Source of the DNA: Mallotus nudiflorus
Taxonomy: Eukaryota > Streptophyta > Magnoliopsida > Malpighiales > Euphorbiaceae
Assembly: GCA_947683625.1 (NCBI GenBank)
Contig: CANTUR010001077.1
Location: 1 to 64,000 of the forward strand
Length of the DNA stretch: 64,000 nt
Direction: 5' to 3'
Shown in pieces: positions 1 through 11,500 of the stretch. The notes beneath the pieces were generated by a model. It made no database searches. It was not told the DNA's origin and saw nothing but the letters and a program-made list of their open reading frames with translations. Made by a program: the position numbers and the translations under genes. The first letter of the stretch is position 1. Each line of letters begins with the position of its first letter.

Positions 1-3000
1 CACAAATTGTGCACTCAATTATGTCAAGTGCATTCATCAGTTTAGAATTCTAGAATAAGTACTTAGTATCGTAAATATGCAATTGGAACATTAGATAACA
101 TGTTCAAAAAACATTTGTGCACAAATTTGCACGAGTTCACGTTTTGCATTCAAACATGTGCAAATGTGCCTAAATTGTGCATTCAATTATGTCAACTGTA
201 TTCATGGGTTTATAACTCTAGGATAAGTATGGTGAATATGCAATTAGAACATTGGATAACATGTTCAAAACCATTGGTGCACAAATTTACACGAGTTCAC
301 GTTTTGCGCACAAACATGTGCAAATGTGCACAAATTGTGCATTCAATTATTATGTCAATTGTGTCCACGAGTTTAGAATTCTAGAATAATTACTTATTAT
401 TATAAATATTGAATTGGAACATTGGATAACATGTTCAAAACCATTTGTGAACAACTTTGCACGAGTTCACGTTTTGCGTTCAAAACATGTGCAAACGTGC
501 ACAAATTGTGAATTCAATTGTGTCTACTGTGTTCATGAGTCCATAATTCTAGAATAAGTACTAGCGTTGTAAATATTCAATTGGAACATCGGAAAACATG
601 TTCAAAACCATTTGTGCACAAAATTGCACGACTTCACGTTTTGCGTACAAATATGTGCAAATGTGCACAAATTGAGCATTCGATTATGCCAATTGTATTC
701 ATGGAGTTTATAATTCTAGAATAATTAGTTAGTATTGTAAATACGCAATTGGAAGATTGGATAACATGTTCAAAAGAAGGATTTGTGCACAAATTTGCAT
801 GTGTTCACGTTTTGCGTACAAACATGTGCAAATGTGCACAAATTGTGCATTGAATTATGTCAATCGTAATCATGAGTTTAGAATTCTAGAATTAGTAGTT
901 ATTACTGTAAATGTGAAATTGGAACATTGGATAACTTGTTCAAAAGTATTCGTGCACAAATTTGTACGAGTTCACGTTTTGCACACAAACGTGTGCAAAA
1001 TGTGGAAAAAATTGTGCATTCAATTATCTCAGTTGTATTCATGAGTTTAGAATTAAAGAATGAGCATTTAGGGTTGTTAATATGCAATTGGAACATTGGA
1101 TAACTTGTTTAAAAACCATTTGTGCACAAATTTGCACGAGTTCACGTTTTGTGTACAAAACATGTGTGCACAAACTGTGCATTCATTATGTCAAATGTAT
1201 TCATCAGTTTAGAATTATAGAATAAGCAATTAGTATCGTAAATATGCAATTGGAACATTGGATAACATGTTCAAAACCATTTGTGCGCAAATTGGCACGA
1301 CTTCACGTTTTGCGTTCAAACATGTGCCAATGTGCACAAATTGTGCATTCAATTATGTCAACTGTATTCGTGAGTTTATAATTCTAGAATAAGTGGTTAG
1401 TATTGTAAGTACGCATTCGGAATAACATGTTCAAAAGGATTTGTGCACGAATTTGCATGCGTTCACGTTTTGCGTACAAACATGTGCAGAAACTGTGCAT
1501 TCGATTATGTCAACTGTATTCATGAGTTCAGAATTCTAGAATAAGTAGTTGTTATTGTAAATATGCAAATGGAACATTGGATAACATGTTCAAAACTATT
1601 TGTGTACAAATTTGCACGAGTTCACGTTTTGCACACAATCATGTGCAAATGTGGACAAATTGTGAATTCGATTATGTCAATTATATTCATGAGCTTAGAA
1701 TTAAAGAATAAGTAGTCAGTATTTTTAATATGCAATTGGAACATTGGATAACATGTTCAAAACTATACGTACAAAAATTTACACGAGTCCACGTTTTGTG
1801 TAGAAACATGTGCAAATGTGCACAAATTGTGCACTCAATTATGTCAAGTGCATTCATCAGTTTAGAATTCTAGAATAAGTACTTAGTATCGTAAATATGC
1901 AATTGGAACATTAGATAACATGTTCAAAAACATTTGTGCACAAATTTGCACGAGTTCAACGTTTTGCATTCAAACATGTGCAAATGTGCCTAAAATTGTG
2001 CATTCAATTATGTCAACTGTATTCATGGGTTTATAACTCTAGGATAAGTATGGTGAATATGCAATTAGAACATTGGATAACATGTTCAAAACCATTGGTG
2101 CACAAATTTACACGAGTTCACGTTTTGCGCACAAACATGTGCAAATGTGCACAAATTGTGCATTCAATTATTATGTCAATTGTGTCCACGAGTTTAGAAT
2201 TCTAGAATAATTACTTATTATTATAAATATTGAATTGGAACATTGGATAACATGTTCAAAACCATTTGTGAACAACTTTGCACGAGTTCACGTTTTGCGT
2301 TCAAACATGTGCAAACGTGCACAAATTGTGAATTCAATTGTGTCTACTGTGTTCATGAGTCCATAATTCTAGAATAAGTACCTAGCGTTGTAAATATTCA
2401 ATTGGAACATCGGAAAACATGTTCAAAACCATTTGTGCACAAAATTGCACGACTTCACGTTTTGCGTACAAATATGTGCAAATGTGCACAAATTGAGCAT
2501 TCGATTATGCCAATTGTATTCATGAGTTTATAATTCTAGAATAATTAGTTAGTATTGTAAATACGCAATTGGAAGATTGGATAACATGTTCAAAAGAAGG
2601 ATTTGTGCACAAATTTGCATGTGTTCACGTTTTGCGTACAAACATGTGCAAATGTGCACAAATTGTGCATTGAATTATGTCAATCGTAATCATGAGTTTA
2701 GAATTCTAGAATTAGTAGTTATTACTGTAAATGTGAAATTGGAACATTGGATAACTTGTTCAAAAGTATTCGTGCACAAATTTGTACGAGTTCACGTTTT
2801 GCACACAAACGTGTGCAAATGTGGAAAAAATTGTGCATTCAATTATCTCAGTTGTATTCATGAGTTTAGAATTAAAGAATGAGCATTTAGGGTTGTTAAT
2901 ATGCAATTGGAACATTGGATAACTTGTTTAAAACCATTTGTGCACAAATTTGCACGAGTTCACGTTTTGTGTACAAAACATGTGTGCACAAACTGTGCAT

Positions 3001-3719
3001 TCAATTATGTCAAATGTATTCATCAGTTTAGAATTATAGAATAAGCAATTAGTATCGTAAATATGCAATTGGAACATTGGATAACATGTTCAAAACCATT
3101 TGTGCGCAAATTGGCACGACTTCACGTTTTGCGTTCAAACATGTGCCAATGTGCACAAATTGTGCATTCAATTATGTCAACTGTATTCGTGAGTTTATAA
3201 TTCTAGAATAAGTGGTTAGTATTGTAAGTACGCATTCGGAATAACATGTTCAAAAGGATTTGTGCACGAATTTGCATGCGTTCACGTTTTGCGTACAAAC
3301 ATGTGCAGAAACTGTGCATTCGATTATGTCAACTGTATTCATGAGTTCAGAATTCTAGAATAAGTAGTTGTTATTGTAAATATGCAAATGGAACATTGGA
3401 TAACATGTTCAAAACTATTTGTGTACAAATTTGCACGAGTTCACGTTTTGCACACAATCATGTGCAAATGTGGACAAATTGTGAATTCGATTATGTCAAT
3501 TATATTCATGAGCTTAGAATTAAAGAATAAGTAGTCAGTATTTTTAATATGCAATTGGAACATTGGATAACATGTTCAAAACTATACGTACAAAAATTTA
3601 CACGAGTCCACGTTTTGTGTAGAAACATGTGCAAATGTGCACAAATTGTGCACTCAATTATGTCAAGTGCATTCATCAGTTTAGAATTCTAGAATAAGTA
3701 CTTAGTATCGTAAATATGC

Positions 3720-3879
3720 AATTGGAACATTAGATAACATGTTCAAAAACATTTGTGCACAAATTTGCACGAGTTCACGTTTTGCATTCAAACATGTGCA
3801 AATGTGCCTAAATTGTGCATTCAATTATGTCAACTGTATTCATGGGTTTATAACTCTAGGATAAGTATGGTGAATATGC
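3720..3879. repeat. Satellite monomer m1 (160 bp)
   Basis: It carries the variants ACATTAGATAACA and AAAAACATTTG, and GTGCCTAAATTG where other monomers have GTGCACAAATTG. It ends in ATAACTCTAGGATAAGTATGG, where others have the AATTCTAGAATAA core. These variants mark m1 in every unit. Confidence 0.88.
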
Positions 3880-4049
3880 AATTAGAACATTGGATAACAT
3901 GTTCAAAACCATTGGTGCACAAATTTACACGAGTTCACGTTTTGCGCACAAACATGTGCAAATGTGCACAAATTGTGCATTCAATTATTATGTCAATTGT
4001 GTCCACGAGTTTAGAATTCTAGAATAATTACTTATTATTATAAATATTG
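3880..4049. repeat. Satellite monomer m2 (170 bp)
   Basis: It begins AATTAGAACATTGG and has CCATTGGTGCAC and TTTACACGAG. It contains ATTATTATGTC, a 3-bp expansion of ATTATGTC. Family A retroelements are inserted in this monomer type, about 122 bp from its start, in two different units. Confidence 0.88.
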
Positions 4050-4216
4050 AATTGGAACATTGGATAACATGTTCAAAACCATTTGTGAACAACTTTGCAC
4101 GAGTTCACGTTTTGCGTTCAAACATGTGCAAACGTGCACAAATTGTGAATTCAATTGTGTCTACTGTGTTCATGAGTCCATAATTCTAGAATAAGTACCT
4201 AGCGTTGTAAATATTC
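4050..4216. repeat. Satellite monomer m3 (167 bp)
   Basis: It is recognised by TTGTGAACAACTTTGCACG, where other monomers have GTGCACAAATTTGCACG. It also has CAAACGTGCAC and a TGTCTACTGTG segment. The 3-bp deletion of one unit, near 5921, is in this monomer type. Confidence 0.87.
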
Positions 4217-4383
4217 AATTGGAACATCGGAAAACATGTTCAAAACCATTTGTGCACAAAATTGCACGACTTCACGTTTTGCGTACAAATATGTGCAAAT
4301 GTGCACAAATTGAGCATTCGATTATGCCAATTGTATTCATGAGTTTATAATTCTAGAATAATTAGTTAGTATTGTAAATACGC
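4217..4383. repeat. Satellite monomer m4 (167 bp)
   Basis: It is recognised by ACATCGGAAAACATG, CACAAAATTGCACGACTTC, CAAATATGTGC and TTGAGCATTCGATTATGCC. Confidence 0.87.
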
Positions 4384-4553
4384 AATTGGAAGATTGGATA
4401 ACATGTTCAAAAGAAGGATTTGTGCACAAATTTGCATGTGTTCACGTTTTGCGTACAAACATGTGCAAATGTGCACAAATTGTGCATTGAATTATGTCAA
4501 TCGTAATCATGAGTTTAGAATTCTAGAATTAGTAGTTATTACTGTAAATGTGA
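4384..4553. repeat. Satellite monomer m5 (170 bp)
   Basis: It is recognised by GGAAGATTGG, TTCAAAAGAAGGATTTGTG and CATGTGTTCACG. It contains the 14-bp perfect palindrome ATTTGTGCACAAAT and the inverted repeat TGCACAA-A-TTGTGCA. Confidence 0.87.
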
Positions 4554-4721
4554 AATTGGAACATTGGATAACTTGTTCAAAAGTATTCGTGCACAAATTT
4601 GTACGAGTTCACGTTTTGCACACAAACGTGTGCAAATGTGGAAAAAATTGTGCATTCAATTATCTCAGTTGTATTCATGAGTTTAGAATTAAAGAATGAG
4701 CATTTAGGGTTGTTAATATGC
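4554..4721. repeat. Satellite monomer m6 (168 bp)
   Basis: It is recognised by GATAACTTGTTCAAAAGTATTC, GCACACAAACGTGTGC and ATGTGGAAAAAATTG. It ends GAATGAGCATTTAGGGTTG. Family B elements join the satellite five bases before the end of this monomer type. Confidence 0.87.
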
Positions 4722-4883
4722 AATTGGAACATTGGATAACTTGTTTAAAACCATTTGTGCACAAATTTGCACGAGTTCACGTTTTGTGTACAAAACATGT
4801 GTGCACAAACTGTGCATTCAATTATGTCAAATGTATTCATCAGTTTAGAATTATAGAATAAGCAATTAGTATCGTAAATATGC
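4722..4883. repeat. Satellite monomer m7 (162 bp)
   Basis: It is recognised by GATAACTTGTTTAAAACC and CAAAACATGTGTGCAC, a shortened form of CATGTGCAAATGTGCAC. It ends in an ATTATAGAATAAGC variant of the core. This monomer is wholly missing where family B elements sit. Confidence 0.87.
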
Positions 4884-5050
4884 AATTGGAACATTGGATA
4901 ACATGTTCAAAACCATTTGTGCGCAAATTGGCACGACTTCACGTTTTGCGTTCAAACATGTGCCAATGTGCACAAATTGTGCATTCAATTATGTCAACTG
5001 TATTCGTGAGTTTATAATTCTAGAATAAGTGGTTAGTATTGTAAGTACGC
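4884..5050. repeat. Satellite monomer m8 (167 bp)
   Basis: It is recognised by GTGCGCAAATTGGCACGACTT and CATGTGCCAATGTGC. Its second half, from ACAAATTGTGCATTC onward, is where the satellite resumes after the family B elements. Confidence 0.87.
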
Positions 5051-5202
5051 ATTCGGAATAACATGTTCAAAAGGATTTGTGCACGAATTTGCATGCGTTC
5101 ACGTTTTGCGTACAAACATGTGCAGAAACTGTGCATTCGATTATGTCAACTGTATTCATGAGTTCAGAATTCTAGAATAAGTAGTTGTTATTGTAAATAT
5201 GC
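5051..5202. repeat. Satellite monomer m9 (152 bp, shortened)
   Basis: This is the shortest monomer. It has two internal losses relative to the others. AATTGGAACATTGGATAACA is reduced to ATTCGGAATAACA. CATGTGCAAATGTGCAGAAAC is reduced to CATGTGCAGAAAC by loss of 8 bp. The 8 bp are present in the units next to family B elements, so the loss is a variant and not universal. Confidence 0.87.
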
Positions 5203-5369
5203 AAATGGAACATTGGATAACATGTTCAAAACTATTTGTGTACAAATTTGCACGAGTTCACGTTTTGCACACAATCATGTGCAAATGTGGACAAATTGTG
5301 AATTCGATTATGTCAATTATATTCATGAGCTTAGAATTAAAGAATAAGTAGTCAGTATTTTTAATATGC
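5203..5369. repeat. Satellite monomer m10 (167 bp)
   Basis: It begins AAATGGAACATTGG. It has TTGTGTACAAATTTG, CACACAATCATGTGC and ATGTGGACAAATTGTG, and ends with the AGAATTAAAGAATAAG variant of the core. Confidence 0.87.
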
Positions 5370-5536
5370 AATTGGAACATTGGATAACATGTTCAAAACT
5401 ATACGTACAAAAATTTACACGAGTCCACGTTTTGTGTAGAAACATGTGCAAATGTGCACAAATTGTGCACTCAATTATGTCAAGTGCATTCATCAGTTTA
5501 GAATTCTAGAATAAGTACTTAGTATCGTAAATATGC
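5370..5536. repeat. Satellite monomer m11 (167 bp)
   Basis: It is recognised by CTATACGTACAAAAATTTAC, GAGTCCACG and TTTTGTGTAGAAAC. It is followed directly by m1 of the next unit. Confidence 0.87.
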
Positions 5537-8500
5537 AATTGGAACATTAGATAACATGTTCAAAAACATTTGTGCACAAATTTGCACGAGTTCACGTTTT
5601 GCATTCAAACATGTGCAAATGTGCCTAAATTGTGCATTCAATTATGTCAACTGTATTCATGGGTTTATAACTCTAGGATAAGTATGGTGAATATGCAATT
5701 AGAACATTGGATAACATGTTCAAAACCATTGGTGCACAAATTTACACGAGTTCACGTTTTGCGCACAAACATGTGCAAATGTGCACAAATTGTGCATTCA
5801 ATTATTATGTCAATTGTGTCCACGAGTTTAGAATTCTAGAATAATTACTTATTATTATAAATATTGAATTGGAACATTGGATAACATGTTCAAAACCATT
5901 TGTGAACAACTTTGCACGAGTTGTTTTGCGTTCAAACATGTGCAAACGTGCACAAATTGTGAATTCAATTGTGTCTACTGTGTTCATGAGTCCATAATTC
6001 TAGAATAAGTACCTAGCGTTGTAAATATTCAATTGGAACATCGGAAAACATGTTCAAAACCATTTGTGCACAAAATTGCACGACTTCACGTTTTGCGTAC
6101 AAATATGTGCAAATGTGCACAAATTGAGCATTCGATTATGCCAATTGTATTCATGAGTTTATAATTCTAGAATAATTAGTTAGTATTGTAAATACGCAAT
6201 TGGAAGATTGGATAACATGTTCAAAAGAAGGATTTGTGCACAAATTTGCATGTGTTCACGTTTTGCGTACAAACATGTGCAAATGTGCACAAATTGTGCA
6301 TTGAATTATGTCAATCGTAATCATGAGTTTAGAATTCTAGAATTAGTAGTTATTACTGTAAATGTGAAATTGGAACATTGGATAACTTGTTCAAAAGTAT
6401 TCGTGCACAAATTTGTACGAGTTCACGTTTTGCACACAAACGTGTGCAAATGTGGAAAAAATTGTGCATTCAATTATCTCAGTTGTATTCATGAGTTTAG
6501 AATTAAAGAATGAGCATTTAGGGTTGTTAATATGCAATTGGAACATTGGATAACTTGTTTAAAACCATTTGTGCACAAATTTGCACGAGTTCACGTTTTG
6601 TGTACAAAACATGTGTGCACAAACTGTGCATTCAATTATGTCAAATGTATTCATCAGTTTAGAATTATAGAATAAGCAATTAGTATCGTAAATATGCAAT
6701 TGGAACATTGGATAACATGTTCAAAACCATTTGTGCGCAAATTGGCACGACTTCACGTTTTGCGTTCAAACATGTGCCAATGTGCACAAATTGTGCATTC
6801 AATTATGTCAACTGTATTCGTGAGTTTATAATTCTAGAATAAGTGGTTAGTATTGTAAGTACGCATTCGGAATAACATGTTCAAAAGGATTTGTGCACGA
6901 ATTTGCATGCGTTCACGTTTTGCGTACAAACATGTGCAGAAACTGTGCATTCGATTATGTCAACTGTATTCATGAGTTCAGAATTCTAGAATAAGTAGTT
7001 GTTATTGTAAATATGCAAATGGAACATTGGATAACATGTTCAAAACTATTTGTGTACAAATTTGCACGAGTTCACGTTTTGCACACAATCATGTGCAAAT
7101 GTGGACAAATTGTGAATTCGATTATGTCAATTATATTCATGAGCTTAGAATTAAAGAATAAGTAGTCAGTATTTTTAATATGCAATTGGAACATTGGATA
7201 ACATGTTCAAAAACTATACGTACAAAAATTTACACGAGTCCACGTTTTGTGTAGAAACATGTGCAAATGTGCACAAATTGTGCACTCAATTATGTCAAGT
7301 GCATTCATCAGTTTAGAATTCTAGAATAAGTACTTAGTATCGTAAATATGCAATTGGAACATTAGATAACATGTTCAAAAACATTTGTGCACAAATTTGC
7401 ACGAGTTCACGTTTTGCATTCAAACATGTGCAAATGTGCCTAAATTGTGCATTCAATTATGTCAACTGTATTCATGGGTTTATAACTCTAGGATAAGTAT
7501 GGTGAATATGCAATTAGAACATTGGATAACATGTTCAAAACCATTGGTGCACAAATTTACACGAGTTCACGTTTTGCGCACAAACATGTGCAAATGTGCA
7601 CAAATTGTGCATTCAATTATTATGTCAATTGTGTCCACGAGTTTAGAATTCTAGAATAATTACTTATTATTATAAATATTGAATTGGAACATTGGATAAC
7701 ATGTTCAAAACCATTTGTGAACAACTTTGCACGAGTTCACGTTTTGCGTTCAAACATGTGCAAACGTGCACAAATTGTGAATTCAATTGTGTCTACTGTG
7801 TTCATGAGTCCATAATTCTAGAATAAGTACCTAGCGTTGTAAATATTCAATTGGAACATCGGAAAACATGTTCAAAACCATTTGTGCACAAAATTGCACG
7901 ACTTCACGTTTTGCGTACAAATATGTGCAAATGTGCACAAATTGAGCATTCGATTATGCCAATTGTATTCATGAGTTTATAATTCTAGAATAATTAGTTA
8001 GTATTGTAAATACGCAATTGGAAGATTGGATAACATGTTCAAAAGAAGGATTTGTGCACAAATTTGCATGTGTTCACGTTTTGCGTACAAACATGTGCAA
8101 ATGTGCACAAATTGTGCATTGAATTATGTCAATCGTAATCATGAGTTTAGAATTCTAGAATTAGTAGTTATTACTGTAAATGTGAAATTGGAACATTGGA
8201 TAACTTGTTCAAAAGTATTCGTGCACAAATTTGTACGAGTTCACGTTTTGCACACAAACGTGTGCAAATGTGGAAAAAATTGTGCATTCAATTATCTCAG
8301 TTGTATTCATGAGTTTAGAATTAAAGAATGAGCATTTAGGGTTGTTAATATGCAATTGGAACATTGGATAACTTGTTTAAAACCATTTGTGCACAAATTT
8401 GCACGAGTTCACGTTTTGTGTACAAAACATGTGTGCACAAACTGTGCATTCAATTATGTCAAATGTATTCATCAGTTTAGAATTATAGAATAAGCAATTA

Positions 8501-11500
8501 GTATCGTAAATATGCAATTGGAACATTGGATAACATGTTCAAAACCATTTGTGCGCAAATTGGCACGACTTCACGTTTTGCGTTCAAACATGTGCCAATG
8601 TGCACAAATTGTGCATTCAATTATGTCAACTGTATTCGTGAGTTTATAATTCTAGAATAAGTGGTTAGTATTGTAAGTACGCATTCGGAATAACATGTTC
8701 AAAAGGATTTGTGCACGAATTTGCATGCGTTCACGTTTTGCGTACAAACATGTGCAGAAACTGTGCATTCGATTATGTCAACTGTATTCATGAGTTCAGA
8801 ATTCTAGAATAAGTAGTTGTTATTGTAAATATGCAAATGGAACATTGGATAACATGTTCAAAACTATTTGTGTACAAATTTGCACGAGTTCACGTTTTGC
8901 ACACAATCATGTGCAAATGTGGACAAATTGTGAATTCGATTATGTCAATTATATTCATGAGCTTAGAATTAAAGAATAAGTAGTCAGTATTTTTAATATG
9001 CAATTGGAACATTGGATAACATGTTCAAAACTATACGTACAAAAATTTACACGAGTCCACGTTTTGTGTAGAAACATGTGCAAATGTGCACAAATTGTGC
9101 ACTCAATTATGTCAAGTGCATTCATCAGTTTAGAATTCTAGAATAAGTACTTAGTATCGTAAATATGCAATTGGAACATTAGATAACATGTTCAAAAACA
9201 TTTGTGCACAAATTTGCACGAGTTCACGTTTTGCATTCAAACATGTGCAAATGTGCCTAAATTGTGCATTCAATTATGTCAACTGTATTCATGGGTTTAT
9301 AACTCTAGGATAAGTATGGTGAATATGCAATTAGAACATTGGATAACATGTTCAAAACCATTGGTGCACAAATTTACACGAGTTCACGTTTTGCGCACAA
9401 ACATGTGCAAATGTGCACAAATTGTGCATTCAATTATTATGTCAATTGTGTCCACGAGTTTAGAATTCTAGAATAATTACTTATTATTATAAATATTGAA
9501 TTGGAACATTGGATAACATGTTCAAAACCATTTGTGAACAACTTTGCACGAGTTCACGTTTTGCGTTCAAACATGTGCAAACGTGCACAAATTGTGAATT
9601 CAATTGTGTCTACTGTGTTCATGAGTCCATAATTCTAGAATAAGTACCTAGCGTTGTAAATATTCAATTGGAACATCGGAAAACATGTTCAAAACCATTT
9701 GTGCACAAAATTGCACGACTTCACGTTTTGCGTACAAATATGTGCAAATGTGCACAAATTGAGCATTCGATTATGCCAATTGTATTCATGAGTTTATAAT
9801 TCTAGAATAATTAGTTAGTATTGTAAATACGCAATTGGAAGATTGGATAACATGTTCAAAAGAAGGATTTGTGCACAAATTTGCATGTGTTCACGTTTTG
9901 CGTACAAACATGTGCAAATGTGCACAAATTGTGCATTGAATTATGTCAATCGTAATCATGAGTTTAGAATTCTAGAATTAGTAGTTATTACTGTAAATGT
10001 GAAATTGGAACATTGGATAACTTGTTCAAAAGTATTCGTGCACAAATTTGTACGAGTTCACGTTTTGCACACAAACGTGTGCAAATGTGGAAAAAATTGT
10101 GCATTCAATTATCTCAGTTGTATTCATGAGTTTAGAATTAAAGAATGAGCATTTAGGGTTGTTAATATGCAATTGGAACATTGGATAACTTGTTTAAAAC
10201 CATTTGTGCACAAATTTGCACGAGTTCACGTTTTGTGTACAAAACATGTGTGCACAAACTGTGCATTCAATTATGTCAAATGTATTCATCAGTTTAGAAT
10301 TATAGAATAAGCAATTAGTATCGTAAATATGCAATTGGAACATTGGATAACATGTTCAAAACCATTTGTGCGCAAATTGGCACGACTTCACGTTTTGCGT
10401 TCAAACATGTGCCAATGTGCACAAATTGTGCATTCAATTATGTCAACTGTATTCGTGAGTTTATAATTCTAGAATAAGTGGTTAGTATTGTAAGTACGCA
10501 TTCGGAATAACATGTTCAAAAGGATTTGTGCACGAATTTGCATGCGTTCACGTTTTGCGTACAAACATGTGCAGAAACTGTGCATTCGATTATGTCAACT
10601 GTATTCATGAGTTCAGAATTCTAGAATAAGTAGTTGTTATTGTAAATATGCAAATGGAACATTGGATAACATGTTCAAAACTATTTGTGTACAAATTTGC
10701 ACGAGTTCACGTTTTGCACACAATCATGTGCAAATGTGGACAAATTGTGAATTCGATTATGTCAATTATATTCATGAGCTTAGAATTAAAGAATAAGTAG
10801 TCAGTATTTTTAATATGCAATTGGAACATTGGATAACATGTTCAAAACTATACGTACAAAAATTTACACGAGTCCACGTTTTGTGTAGAAACATGTGCAA
10901 ATGTGCACAAATTGTGCACTCAATTATGTCAAGTGCATTCATCAGTTTAGAATTCTAGAATAAGTACTTAGTATCGTAAATATGCAATTGGAACATTAGA
11001 TAACATGTTCAAAAACATTTGTGCACAAATTTGCACGAGTTCACGTTTTGCATTCAAACATGTGCAAATGTGCCTAAATTGTGCATTCAATTATGTCAAC
11101 TGTATTCATGGGTTTATAACTCTAGGATAAGTATGGTGAATATGCAATTAGAACATTGGATAACATGTTCAAAACCATTGGTGCACAAATTTACACGAGT
11201 TCACGTTTTGCGCACAAACATGTGCAAATGTGCACAAATTGTGCATTCAATTATTATGTCAATTGTGTCCACGAGTTTAGAATTCTAGAATAATTACTTA
11301 TTATTATAAATATTGAATTGGAACATTGGATAACATGTTCAAAACCATTTGTGAACAACTTTGCACGAGTTCACGTTTTGCGTTCAAAACATGTGCAAAC
11401 GTGCACAAATTGTGAATTCAATTGTGTCTACTGTGTTCATGAGTCCATAATTCTAGAATAAGTACCTAGCGTTGTAAATATTCAATTGGAACATCGGAAA

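Larger units (their letters stand above)
3720..5536. repeat. Reference HOR unit, 1817 bp, 11 monomers
   Basis: This unit has the modal length and is used here to define monomer phase; its eleven monomers are listed separately. Lengths in order are 160, 170, 167, 167, 170, 168, 162, 167, 152, 167 and 167 bp, summing to 1817. Every other unit repeats the same order of monomer types, so the repeating unit is the 11-mer and not the monomer. Confidence 0.93.

Noticed and set aside
3753..4022. Recurring 89-codon open frame, one per HOR, in m1-m2
   Set aside because: It is reproduced in every unit only because the satellite is repeated. It has no coding signature, no conserved start context and no domain, and its frame follows the monomer sequence. 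Shadow of the repeat.
4394..4699. Recurring 101-codon open frame, one per HOR, in m5-m6
   Set aside because: Same reasoning: two consecutive monomers happen to lack stops in one frame. The Cys/His/Lys-rich product is a translation of the GTGCACAAATTTG-type cores.
4701..4710. Telomere-like TTTAGGG in monomer m6
   Set aside because: A single unit per HOR, with no tandem TTTAGGG run. Coincidence.
3720..5536. CENP-B box in the monomers
   Set aside because: No stretch fits the core TTCG...A...CGGG pattern; TTGGAACATTGGA only resembles part of it.
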